A DNA stretch of 64,000 bases from Sycon ciliatum. Taxonomy: Eukaryota > Porifera > Calcarea > Leucosolenida > Sycettidae. Positions 20,518-30,868 of this stretch are shown here, piece by piece. Location: assembly GCF_964019385.1 (NCBI RefSeq), contig NW_027044871.1, positions 62,001-126,000 on the forward strand, given 5' to 3'. Positions within the stretch are counted from its first letter, which is position 1. Every line of letters begins with the position of its first letter. The position numbers were made by a program, and so were the translations under genes. The notes below the pieces were generated by a model that made no database searches, was not told where the DNA came from, and worked only from the letters and a program-made list of their open reading frames with translations.

Positions 20518-20561
20518 CTGCGCTGACGAGTCCACAAAGGACGATACAGTTGTGTCCGCAG
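20518..20561 (+). ncRNA. Hammerhead gamma, second (mutated core)
   Basis: CTGACGA and helix II GTCC/GGAC keep pairing by a double change relative to the first copy (T-A to C-G), but GAAA has become GATA, which should abolish or strongly reduce cleavage. Helix I CTGCG/CGCAG is intact. Confidence 0.75.
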
Positions 20562-21106
20562 ATTGAGTATATATATAAATATATATGTTGGACTCAGTAG
20601 AGCGTCCAGCCCCTATATGATGTCCAACCCCTATATAGAGTCCATTGGTCCAAAATCCACTGTACAGAGTCCAAACTTGGAATCAACTGTGAGCTCAAAG
20701 TTTCGATGGACATCACTCCCTGTATAGAGTCCAGCCAATTGGCTTCACCCCTATATAGAGTCCATTGGTCCAAAATCAACTGTACGGAGTCCAAACTTTG
20801 AAATCAACTATAAAGAGTCTTTATGTGGACAACACCCCCTGTATAAAGTCCAGCCAATTAGGCATCCCCTATCGAGTTCGAAAATAGACATAGGATCTGC
20901 TGTAAGCAGTGAATATTAACCAGAAAACGGCCTCTCCCTTTAATCCTTTACATCATTCACTTCTCAAGATAAAAAAATATGTATTGAGGCGCCACTGCAG
21001 CCACTTCATTACATGAAAAACCCTACAAACACCATCCTCAAATCAAGTGGTCTCTTCGCAGACGCTGCAAATTACAATATCTCAATCATGTACTGATGTA
21101 GTGTTG

Positions 21107-21300
21107 CCAAATTATTGTGCACGCACACACACATGCACACACCCACACAACGCCAAGAAAATACAAAAAAAACAAGAATCGAAAGAGAACAATGGAGAGC
21201 CCAGGATTAATTATTTGTTTTCAAATTATTGTGCGCGCGCACACACACACACACACACACAAACTTATACAACGCCAAGAAAACACCAAAAAAAGAGTAG
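21107..21300 (+). repeat. Local duplication with (CA)n inside the long-TIR transposon
   Basis: The block CAAATTATTGTGC...(CA)n...CAACGCCAAGAAAA occurs twice, about 118 bp apart. Confidence 0.75.
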
Positions 21301-22424
21301 AGACACAATACACACGCAACTCCAACAGCCATGCAAACGTCCACCCATTTACATGAAAGTCAAGAGGGATAACAAATAATTATACGAAACGAATGCGTAC
21401 GGGGACGGGTACACGCACGTTTACATACACGTAGTAGTGTAAGAGAGTAACATAGTGCAGTGGTCAGCATAATACTAGCACATGCGGAGAGTGCAATAGC
21501 AAGCTTCACCATTGCTCATGGCCATGCAAATGTTCAGCAGCACTCAGTTCCGCAAGCTTCTGAAGATCAGCACACCTGCAACAAATAAATAGCACAAGGA
21601 TACGCTTATTACCGTAATGATGCATGGGAGCACACAACTACCTAGTTCTCAACGAATGTGATGCTGAATGAAAATCAATCCACTCAAAGACCTGTGAACA
21701 GGTGATGGTGGGGACAATAATCTATTAGTAATACGAGGAATAAGATCGTTTGTGCAAACTCAAGACGCACAGACACACCAACATACATGTAGTGTACACA
21801 GTGTTTCACTTCACTGCAACTAAATTGAAATGAGATGATTTTGAACAATCTGTACAGCGTTGCTGTCAGTCAGTCTTCCCCAAGATGGAAATGCAATGAT
21901 TTGTTGTCACGAGGCAGTTTCACTGACACAATGTCATGTTCGTGACATCAAAACGGTTACTTCAGGGAATACGAGTATTAGCTTGAGAAGCTTTTTCTTG
22001 TCATTGGCATACAAGCAATCCTCCTAGTCCTACTACTAGTACACTGGCACTGCGTTTGTGGATCCCAATGTATTTGACATCATACTACAGGAAGAGTGTC
22101 GTGGAGTTCACATAATTATCACAGGGATAAAAATACATTTCTCATGAAATGAAATAATAATTGATGATAGCTAGACGATCATATACGATTGATGCAAAGT
22201 CCTTGCGGTCCTTGAGGACGAAGTGGTTGATTACTTTTAGGGCATTCATTCAAGCAACATCAAACAAACGCGATACGCTCCTTGAAAATGGAAAAGAAAT
22301 TCAAGCATAACGACAGAACAGCAGACCAATCGAAACGAGTAAAAGCTTCCTTACCTCAGTCATCGTCCTGCCATGTAGTTGGACAGCCTTTTGACACGGT
22401 GGTACAGGCAGCTCTTGTCCAGTC

Positions 22425-22735
22425 AAACAGGGGTATCCTTGTGGCGTCGAACGAAAGAGAGTGTCAGTGTATCTGACTCGTCAGATTGCAGCTGTGCTGA
22501 ACTTTTCTCTTTCTCCGCTTTCTGCTTTCATCCCTCGCTCTGATGAAACCGTTCAAACGTCTTACTGGCAGCAATGGCCAGCCAAACAGGGGATCCTTGT
22601 GGCGTCGAACGAAATAGAGCGTCAGTGTACCTGACTCGTCAGATTTGAACTGTGCTGAACTTTTCTCGTTCTGCAATTTCTGCTTTCATCCCGCGCACTG
22701 ATGAAACGTCTTCAGAGAACCACAAGACGCTTTCC
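22425..22735 (+). repeat. 158-bp tandem duplication inside the long-TIR transposon
   Basis: GTGGCGTCGAACGAAA occurs at 22441 and 22599, and the following ~130 bp (GACTCGTCAGATT, GCTGAACTTTTCTC) are repeated in order. Confidence 0.8.
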
Positions 22736-23320
22736 AGATTTGATTTTGAACGTCTCCTTATCCTCCTTGGTTAGGTCGAGACCGATTACTGTCAGCAACT
22801 GCACAGCAGAATTGGCAGCCATGGCTGAAGTGAAGAAAGGAATGCGCTGCCACGAGGCAAGCAAAACTGAAAATATGTTCTCTTTCGGGCACAACACACA
22901 GGACGGCGTGACTGGATAAACTGGACTCCTGGACCGTGAATAGGGGACTTGTAGAAAAAGTGTACTCCTTATAGGGGATTGCGCGGCAGGATGAAGCTGA
23001 TCAAAACTGAGTGGACTCCTGGACTCTGTATAGTGGATTTTGGACCAATGGACTCTATATAGGGTACTGGACATCATATAGTGCATGGACTCTATACTGA
23101 GTCCTACATATATACACACAACAACAAGGTTGTCAGTTTCATAATACCAAAAGCTTTTCACCCATTTTCATCAGTAGTTACATGGGAATGAGCAAGAACG
23201 AAAACGAAGCCAGAATTTATACTGGGGGTAGAGAATCAGCAAGAATATTCTTACGTGCCTCAAGTTCACACTACACTACCATAAGAATGTTTGGAGCAGT
23301 GGAAAAATGCGGAAAACAAC

Positions 23321-23835
23321 TAGGCCTTGACAGATTATGCTAGCAAAATATTTCGCCTAATTCCTACCAAAATCGAATAATCGCATAATTCGAGGCAAAT
23401 TGCATACGAATCGCTTAAAATTGGAATAATCCGCCTGTTCGCATCAAATTCCATACAACTGTATGGAATTTGATGCGAACAGGCGGATGTACAGGTACAT
23501 GTTCTACAAGTTCAAGTACAAGTAGATGCACCAGGAAGTCGTAGGTTTACGACTCCCTTGATAACATGTCCAGTCCACTACAATCAGTGACCAGGGTGGC
23601 TAGGTTGGACGGTGCGTTGACCCCGCTGAACTTTTGCTACTACAGTACAACGCCCTCTACAAAATAATTCACCTGTTATTTTGCACAGAACCATCATATA
23701 CATTAGCAGCATATGTGAGCACAATGCGGCATAATATGATAACTTTTAGCATAAAAATAGCATAAATCTGCAATTTTTTCAGCAATGCGAAAAGCATAAT
23801 TTCACGAAAATATTAGCATAATCTGTCAAGGCCTA
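23321..23835. mobile_element. MITE with GCATAAT subterminal repeats, copy 1
   Basis: TIR TAGGCCTTGACAGATTATGC at the left is matched by its reverse complement at the right. GCATAAT/ATTATGC motifs are repeated near both ends. TA may be the target duplication. Copy 2 (29233-29709) is in the opposite orientation. Confidence 0.8.
23430..23486. repeat. Perfect palindrome in the MITE
   Basis: TCCGCCTGTTCGCATC... reads the same on both strands around a two-base centre, with arms of about 28 bp. Copy 2 has only one arm (29575-29605). Confidence 0.85.
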
Positions 23836-24208
23836 ACTGTAGGGGCATAATACAGCTTTGTCAGAAAGCCTGTAGATGTTTTTTTACTATAGTAATAGTT
23901 TCATGTCCAAGTCTTTTAAAGTATGCATGTCGTACCCCGCACGTGTGCTGCAAAAGTGAAATATTTGAGAAAAGTGCAAAAGTGAACAGAGGTCGCGTCC
24001 TGAACTCCTGATGTCGTCACCTCGGAAGCCACGCATGCGAAAACCATGCATGCATACTTGTTTTTAATCTGAAAAGGCCGTTGTTTTTCCTTTGAAAATA
24101 GGGTGGAACCGAGCATAATTCAGCATAATTCAGCATATTTGTTGGCATAATTATTGTGGCATGATCAAAAGCATTATTTGACGATTGGCCGTGCATAGTC
24201 CACCAATG

Positions 24209-24480
24209 GCTACTAGCTTCCGTATAATTATACCAACACTTGGCAACAGCCTTCCAACTTACAATCCCCGTAATGCTATGCTACTAGCTACCGTATATAC
24301 CAACACTTGGCAACAGCCTTCCAACTTACAATCCCCGTAATGCTAGGCTACTAGCTACCGTATATACCAACACTTGTCAACAGCCTTCCAACCTACAATC
24401 CCCGTAATGCTATGCTACTAGCTACCGTATATACCAACACTTGTCAACAGCCTTCCAACTTACCTGGAAAGCCTTCTGAG
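24209..24480 (+). repeat. 67-bp tandem repeats (about 4 units)
   Basis: Units start CTACTAGCTACCGTATATAC and contain CAACAGCCTTCCAAC and CAATCCCCGTAATGCTA. Inverted copies of the same unit lie at 30160-30380. Confidence 0.9.
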
Positions 24481-25228
24481 TAACATATGCGTCAGCAAAA
24501 CAATCCCCGTAATGCTATGCTACTAGCTATCGTATGCATGTAGCCGCATACACTGCCACTGCGTGCTAGGACTGCATCATGCAGACAGAGTGCAGCGCGG
24601 ACTGTTTAGTTCAGTGCTGTGCTAGATGATAGTACTGTCGGTGAACGAGTACCATACCAATGTTATGTACATGACTTGTATCAAGGGTGCATAACCCAGG
24701 GTTATGAACTCTTGCTAGTGTCCACGGCATTGGCTGGACCTTTTTGGCGACGACTGTACAATCATGTACTTTGAAGTAAGGCACAATATTATTATTATTA
24801 TTGTAGAAAGGAAAAGGACATATGGATACGAGTTAAAAGTAACTCTTCATCACTGTAACATGATACTATAATATACAGTCAGAAAGTGCAATAACTAGGC
24901 ACAAAACTGACAGCGTACTGAGATATTCGACGTCCTGACAACTAGCTTCAACACGTCTCCGTAGCGCTAACCGACAGCCTTCCAATTTGGGAGGTTCAAG
25001 GTTATGGAAAGAACAAAGAGGGGAAGGCAAGCGCAACGAAAACGAGCAAAAGCTACAGTCCCAGCGGAACAAAGAATGTCGATTGTTACTGGACGATGAC
25101 GAGACCAGTACGATATTTGACAAAGCGGTCTAACTACAATTCGAAGAAGCTACGGAGATGTGTTGAAGTTTTGTGCCTAGTTATTGCACTTTCTGAGTGT
25201 ATCACGTTACAGTGATGGAGAGTTACTC

Positions 25229-26292
25229 CTAAGGGGGCAGCCTACCCATAAATTTCATAGAGCATTCAATTGACCGTAACTTTGGTGTTTCTCAATGGAT
25301 TTGAGTGAAATTTTGACCACACACTCCTGCCACTATGCTGGCCCTCAAGACATGATTTACAAGTTCTTGCGCCTCACTGACAGGCTTTCTAGGCCGGAGA
25401 AACTCAAATTTCCGGCATAGTGCCACGGTGTGCGAGCCACCCAGGAGCCAATCAAATTTACAATTTTTTCACATTTTCGTGCCCATTCTGTCCGTGCGCG
25501 GGACCCAAACCTAAAACAAGTCCACAAGCAGCCATGGGTGGTGGGGTAGGGCCCCTCAACGTGGCCCTGCAATCTGTCACAACGGAACGAGTGGGCGTTC
25601 TCTCACAGACTCCCACAGACCCAAGTCAATTTTTGAATTTTTTTAGGTTTAGCACGTGCTACGAGGTCGTACCTTTGATACAACATCCAGTGCTGGGACG
25701 GCCACAGCAAGCCATTTCCACAGCGCTGTACACCAAATCGAGGTTACCTTCAGAAACCGGCAAAGACAACCACTCACGTTCCACTGGCACTACTGCCTAG
25801 TACTGACTGAATCCTACCTGACTTATTTACACGACTCAAACTTGCCAGAGTCACTAAATCAACGTCAACTACAATAATGAAGCCACATATGTGCAACGTC
25901 ACGAGGGTGCTGGCAAAAGTCCTGCTGCACGGCGGCGGGCTTCGCCTGCCGCCGTGCAACCCAATACATGGTTTTTTAACGTGATTTTTTGGACTTTGTT
26001 TGGACTTGGAGCAAAATTCTGCACACTTTCGCGCGTTTCCATGATACGACAAGTTGCGCACGGTCTGCTCACGTTCAAATACAGTGCTGCCAACAAATGA
26101 CAGCGTGCAACAAAAAAATATTTCCTTGCAAGGGCACATTTTCGGCCATAACTCTCCAACGGCTGGTCGGATCGGGAAACAATTTTCAGAGTATTTGCAG
26201 CTATTCATAATCTTTCAACTGACGTAGCACTCAATAATTATGAATTTACAAATTCGATTTTCAGCGAATTTTTGGGTAGTCTGCCACCTTAA
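25229..26292. mobile_element. TTAA-type MITE, copy 1 (1,064 bp)
   Basis: TIRs GGGGGCAGCCTACCCA (left) and GGTGGCAGACTACCCA (right, inverted); the right flank is TTAA and the left CTAA, consistent with a TTAA target (piggyBac/Kolobok-type). It sits inside another dispersed repeat. It contains the GC-rich hairpin at 25926-25958 and no transposase. Confidence 0.8.
25926..25958. repeat. GC-rich hairpin
   Basis: TGCACGGCGGC pairs with GCCGCCGTGCA around a short loop. Confidence 0.85.
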
Positions 26293-26374
26293 CTCGTATC
26301 CATATTATGTCTTTTTCCTTTCTATATTTATTTATGGCTCAACATCTGAGTTTCAAATTATTATTATTATTATT

Positions 26375-26504
26375 TATACAAAATAGAAAGACCTAAGAAC
26401 TACAAGTTACGCTATACTGTCTACTAACACCACCAGTTACTAAACAATCAGCTCATGCGATAACATTGCACGACACTGACCGACGGTACTGACGTTCTAC
26501 ATTA
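26375..26504 (-). repeat. Dispersed repeat R1, truncated minus copy
   Basis: Matches the reverse complement of 9630-9760; bounded by (ATT)n on both sides. Confidence 0.75.
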
Positions 26505-26546
26505 TTATTATTATTATTTAAACTCGGATACTGAGCCAGTAATAAA

Positions 26547-26745
26547 ATGTAAAAAAGAGAAGAAACACATGAGAACGAGTTATGCAGCAACTATCCACGA
26601 CTGTAACGAGATGATAAACGGTCAGAAAGTGCGATAATAGTTGTGTGCCCTATTATCGCACTTTCTGACCGTTTATCATCTCGTTACAGTCGTGGATAGT
26701 TGCTGCATAACTCGTTCTCATGTGTTTCTTCTCTCTTTTTTTACA

Positions 26746-26746
<1 letters not shown>
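26547..26746. repeat. Long palindrome, 94-bp arms, 9-bp centre
   Basis: 26547-26640 and 26650-26746 are reverse complements apart from a small A-run indel; the centre is TTGTGTGCC. (ATT)n lies outside each arm. Confidence 0.9.
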
Positions 26747-26776
<30 letters not shown>

Positions 26777-26785
26777 TAAATAGGC

Positions 26786-26945
26786 GTCGAGGCGACAACA
26801 GTTTTAGAATTGTGATCAACAGAACGAGCTGAACCGACATTTCACAAAGGCTTTTTTGTATTCAAAAAGCGAGAGGATACGAAGGCAGTGAAGAACATGG
26901 AAGAAAGAAAAAATGTGATATAGAAGAAATGATGAACAAAAAATC
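26786..26945 (-). mobile_element. PLE3 3'-end fragment
   Basis: Over 90% alike to 15447-15585 but truncated just before the position of the hammerhead. Confidence 0.75.
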
Positions 26946-27421
26946 TTAAACTCGGATGTTGAGCCAATAATAAATGTAGAAAGGAAAAGGAAATACATGT
27001 AAATATACGAGTTGAGAGTAACTCTCCATCAGTGTAACCAGAAAAAGCTTCCCTCCCGAAAGCTTCCCTTTCTTTACTTATCTTTGATATTTATGACCCA
27101 CCCAAGTTGGGTGGTGTGCTGCTTTGCTGCTTCGAATTGTAGTTAATTTAAACCGCTGTGTCAAATATCCTATTGGTCTCGTCATAGTCCAGTAGCAATC
27201 GACATTCTTTGTTCCGTTGCGACTGTAGCTTGTGCCCATTTTCGTTGCGCTTGCCTTCCCCTTTTTGTTCTTTCCATAACCTTGAACACATTGAAAATGA
27301 TAGGAAATTTCACACACATTAGTTCTTCCTTTTCTCTACATCACTAAATCCCCTAGCATCATCCTGAATACCAAAGAGCAACCGAAATCTGCGATCATGT
27401 ACCAACCACGACACATCCCAC

Positions 27422-27800
27422 TTGTCCTTAGGGCTCATGAACGTATGCAATCTCCGCTTCAAGGTCCATGCTCTAACCGCACTGATCCCCAAGTACGACA
27501 TCCTGTGTATAGCCGAAACATGGCTAAACAGCGCGATCTCTGACGGAGAAGTACAAATCCCAGGTTATAACCTTACCAGATGTGACCGCGAAAACAGGAC
27601 TGGAGGCGGTGTATGCATCTACTACAAATCATCACTTCCCATCACGCCACAGCCAAATCTCCGCCTAGACGGCGTGGAAACCGTCTGGATACTGCTGCGA
27701 TCGAAGTCCCAGAAGCACCTGTTCGGATGTATATCGTCCCCGCAGGAGCCTGTCGCGTACTGTACTCTCCTGGACTCTGCCTTCCATAGAGCGTCTCTGG
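27422..27800 (+). pseudogene. APE-type endonuclease domain of a non-LTR element, part 1
   Basis: Reads PKYDILCIAETWLNSAISDG, IPGYNLTRCDRE and TGGGVCIYYKSSLP, the N-terminal apurinic-endonuclease-like domain (including the ETWL glutamate) of CR1/L2/RTE-type retrotransposons. The frame is broken by the MITE that starts at 27801 and resumes at 28477. Confidence 0.8.
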
Positions 27801-28468
27801 TAGGCTTTTCCACATTATGTTTTGCATTATATTTTGCATCTTGGGGGTAAAAATGAATCCCCGTTGTAAAATGCATCTTTCGTGATTTTTGCCAGATTTT
27901 CTTCAAAAGCAACAACGTTTGCGTGGTTTTGCCAGATTTTCTTCAAAAATAACAAATTTGGCGTGATTTTTGCCAGATTTTCTTCAAAAACAACAAGACA
28001 AGATAGTATTAGTTAGTTCAAGTTGCAAGTGTTAGCTAAACTTTAGCCTACAGGCATTTTCTTCTGCTGGCAAGACTTGACCTTGCCCCGCACCTGACGT
28101 AACCTGACTCTTGTCAGTCTCGAAATATGCCTGGCACTGGGGCCGGCAGGCGGCAGTGCATGATGATGTGCATGCATGCACGGGTACATGTCCTTTATGG
28201 TTCCCTGAGCTGATGCCAACATGTACATGCTTCGAATCAGGGAGTCGTAAAATACCGGTATTTTACGACTCCCTGCTTCGAATAAATTTGGCAGCCATCT
28301 TGTTGCCATGGCAACGGGTGAATAATTTTCGCACATGGGGTGATTTTTTGAATTTTTTTAGATTTTTTTCAAATCTATCCATTTTTGAGAATAACATCAT
28401 TCCCCCAAAAAATCGAGTTTTACATCCACATCTTTCCAATATTTTTTCGAATAATGTAGAAAAGCCTA
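27801..28468. mobile_element. 668-bp MITE with 8-bp target duplication (hAT-like)
   Basis: TIR TAGGCTTTTCCACATTAT matches its inverse at the right end with one mismatch. GTCTCTGG flanks both sides (27793-27800, 28469-28476). An 8-bp duplication is typical of hAT elements. It interrupts the endonuclease ORF. Confidence 0.88.
28239..28274. repeat. 36-bp perfect palindrome in the hAT-like MITE
   Basis: AGGGAGTCGTAAAATACC followed immediately by its reverse complement. Confidence 0.95.
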
Positions 28469-28678
28469 GTCTCTGGTGACAACATCAATGACCGTTGTTA
28501 TGTAGGAGACTTCAATGTGGACATGTTCCGAGGCCAGAGAATGGCGCAACGTCATCACCTTGAAGATGTCGCATCTGCTTACAGCCTCACAAACCACGTG
28601 CTGTACCCCACAAGGATTACACCTCTCTGTCCCCAAGGTAGCACCATAGATTTAGTCCTTTCCTCAGAGAACTCAGTG
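28469..28678 (+). pseudogene. APE-type endonuclease domain, part 2
   Basis: Continues after the MITE with CYVGDFNVDMFRG, LEDVASAYSLTNHV, TRITP and STIDLVLSSENSV, including the GDFN motif and the S/T-x-I-D-L block near the end of the APE domain. It ends at TGA 28679-28681. No RT follows. Confidence 0.8.
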
Positions 28679-28691
28679 TGAACTCAGTGCA

Positions 28692-29180
28692 ATGCAAAAT
28701 TGCATTGCCTTCCGCAAAAAGATTAAAGCTGCAATTTTGAACTGCTATCCTACAGTATCCCCCATTGTAATTTATACAATCAGACCCGCATTCAGGTCTA
28801 TCGCGAAGGATGTTTCACCAACTCTTGAAAATAGTAATTTTATTTATAAGTATGCGTGTCGCTGTGAGAGGACGTACGTTGGTGAGACATGTCAGCGATT
28901 CTCGGAAAGGATCAAGCAGCATATCCCAGGCAAGCTGTACAAGAAGCCGCCTGACAAACGTGTGGCAACAAGTGATAGCGCCATCACAAAGCATTTGCAG
29001 GCGCAACCTGAATACATCCCGCAGGAACGCAACAGCAGCTTCAGTGTCATCACACCAGCCCGGAACAGCGCGCACGGATTCACACTGGAGGCGCTGTGCA
29101 TTCGCAGTTTGAGGCCAGAACTGTGTCGACAAAAGAAGCACATCAAGGTGCTACGGCTGTTCAAGCTGACACCGGACTGA
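28692..29180 (+). CDS. PLE C-terminal fragment with complete GIY-YIG endonuclease
   Basis: An open 162-codon frame: a short RT-thumb remainder, then FIYKYACRCERTYVGETCQR (Y-K-Y / Y-V-G signature), RIKQHIP, SAITKHL, FSVITPARN, LEALCIRSLRPELCRQKKH and LRLFKL before the stop. All GIY-YIG positions expected to be catalytic are visible: the two tyrosines, the arginine of RIKQH and the glutamate of LEA. The nuclease would nick target DNA for a Penelope-like element, but the RT is missing, so it is a 5'-truncated copy. An identical copy lies at 53499-53987. Confidence 0.8.
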   Translation: MQNCIAFRKKIKAAILNCYPTVSPIVIYTIRPAFRSIAKDVSPTLENSNFIYKYACRCERTYVGETCQRFSERIKQHIPGKLYKKPPDKRVATSDSAITKHLQAQPEYIPQERNSSFSVITPARNSAHGFTLEALCIRSLRPELCRQKKHIKVLRLFKLTPD

Positions 29181-29232
29181 CAACTTTATCACGTGTTTGT
29201 TCTGGTACTGCATTCCCCTCATGTGTTGTTTC

Positions 29233-29709
29233 TAGGCCTTGACGGATTATGCTAATATTGTCGTGAAATTATGCTTTTCGCATTGCTGAAAAAATTGCAG
29301 AAGTATGCTTTTTTATGCTAAAAGTTATCATATTATGCCGCATTATGCTCACATATGCTGCTAATGCATAATGGTTCTGTGCAAAATAACAGGGGAATTA
29401 TTTTGTAGAGGGCGTTGTACTGTAGTAGCAAAAGTTCAACGGGGTCAACGCACCGTCCGACCTAGCTACGACCATCACTGATTGTAGTGGACTGGACATG
29501 TTATCAAGGGAGTGGTAAACCTACAACTTCCTAGTGCATCTACTTGTACTTGTACTTGTAGAACATGTACAACTGTATGGAATTTGATGCGAACAGGCGG
29601 ATTATTACCATTTATGCGATTCGTATGCAATTTGCCTCGAATTATGCGATTATTCGATTTTGGTAGGAATTATGCGAAAAATGATGCTAGCATAATCCGT
29701 CAAGGCCTA
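29233..29709. mobile_element. MITE with GCATAAT subterminal repeats, copy 2
   Basis: TIR TAGGCCTTGACGGATTATGC and its inverse. Reverse-complement orientation relative to 23321-23835. A further related end, GCATAATCCGTCAAGGGCTA, lies at 30139-30158. Confidence 0.8.
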
Positions 29710-30159
29710 TATGGAATCCTCTTTCAATTATGTTTCTAAAGTCTATTTCTCAAAAAAGCAATTCGTAACAAGAATAGTATTTCGGCCAGGTTTTGCCCCA
29801 AAAGCACTGAATTGGGAAAGACCATCAAAATCCAGGCCATTTGATCCTGCCGGCAACAGTGCATTGTACGGTTCGAACCCCAGTTCAGGTACCCTTTTTG
29901 GACCGTTTTTCAAATTTCAAACTTCGCAGCACTGCACTGTGTACGATAAAATCTTTTTTAAAAATTCGCCAAATACGGGAGCTCGCCAGAGCCAGGGCCC
30001 ATCTTTTTGTGAATGGACTGAAAGCATTATTTTTGTCTAAACCGAAAGATTATGCCGACCTTACACGTTGGAATCCGTATATTATGCCGGAGCATAATTT
30101 TTTGACGAAATCCCAAGATTATGCAAAATATTGTGCCGGCATAATCCGTCAAGGGCTAG

Positions 30160-30380
30160 TAGCTAGTAGCATAGCATTACGGGGATTGTAAGTTGGAAGG
30201 CTGTTGACAAGTGTTGGTATATACGGTAGCTAGTAGCATAGCATTACGGGGATTGTAAGTTGGAAGGCTGTTGCCAAATGTTGGTATATACGGTAGCTAG
30301 CAGCATAGCATTACGGGGATTGTTTTGCTCACGCATACTTAGAAGGCTTTCCAAGTAAGTTGGAAGGCTGTTGCCAAGTG
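30160..30380 (-). repeat. 67-bp repeat units, inverted copies
   Basis: Reverse complements of the 24209-24480 units (e.g. AGCATTACGGGGATTGTAAG), leading into an R1-like repeat at 30350-30570. Confidence 0.85.
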
Positions 30381-30868
30381 TTGGAGTGCCTGACCGAGAT
30401 GTGCTGAAGCTGACTGCCAGTAAGTGGTAGAGGACGTCAGCACCGTTGCGTTGGTCAGTGTCGTGCAATGTCATCGCATGAGCTGTTTGGCCAGTAACTG
30501 ATGGTGTAAGTGGACGACTGTGTAGGGTAACTTGTAGCTCCTTGGCCCTTTTGTCTTTCCTATACAGTATCATCACGATTGCCATTGCGATTGTGTACGT
30601 TGCACATTCACTGTTCCTCGACAAGTCACTACTGTAGGAGTGTTCACGTCATGCGCAATATTCCTCTCAATACATGTATTGCCAAGGGTGGATGGCGTTA
30701 TCTCGCTAGCACAACACTGCCAACTGTTCCTCGTGCCGGCATCACTCAGGCTGGACAACGTAGCCTCTCGAATGCGTCAGACTTGGATCATTTGCATCAC
30801 CTGCGTGACATCGCCAAGGGACCGGCGGATTCTGCTCGAAAAGATGGCAGATTCTGCTCGAAAAGCAG

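Larger units (their letters stand above)
20200..20575 (+). mobile_element. Hammerhead retrozyme-like copy, family gamma (about 1.6 units)
   Basis: Plus-strand copy of the 228-bp unit seen five times at 58316-59389. Two ribozymes lie 228 bp apart. The 3' end is GCAGATTGAGTATATATA against an AT tract; the 5' end has a short inverted piece of that same 3' end (ACTCAATCTGCGGACAGCA). Confidence 0.75.
20587..23107. mobile_element. 2.5-kb non-autonomous DNA transposon with iterated TIRs
   Basis: Left end GTTGGACTCAGTAGAGCGTC and right end (reverse complement) GTAGGACTCAGTATAGAGTC lead into inverted regions (20587-20860 and 22925-23107) built of many CTATATAGAGTCCA-like units. It is flanked by ATATAT on both sides, possibly the target duplication. 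The interior (20890-22920) has no recognisable transposase or other gene. Confidence 0.75.

Noticed and set aside
22440..22640. Minus-strand CTGACGA with a GTCAG/CTGAC hairpin
   Set aside because: The hairpin is right for helix II but no GAAA follows it.
22535..22720. CTGATGAAAC motifs in the 158-bp duplication
   Set aside because: No helix II between CTGATGA and the A run; flanks do not pair.
23125..23190. Minus-strand CTGATGA followed by GAAA as a hammerhead
   Set aside because: The bases between CTGATGA and GAAA (AAATGGGT) cannot form helix II, and helix I is not paired.
24209..24480. CRISPR-like array
   Set aside because: The 67-bp units are fully repetitive without unique spacers, in a eukaryotic transposon context.
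26944..27045. CTGATGG next to an AGAGT/ACTCT hairpin as a hammerhead
   Set aside because: The core has G at the A9 position and CAAC in place of GAAA.
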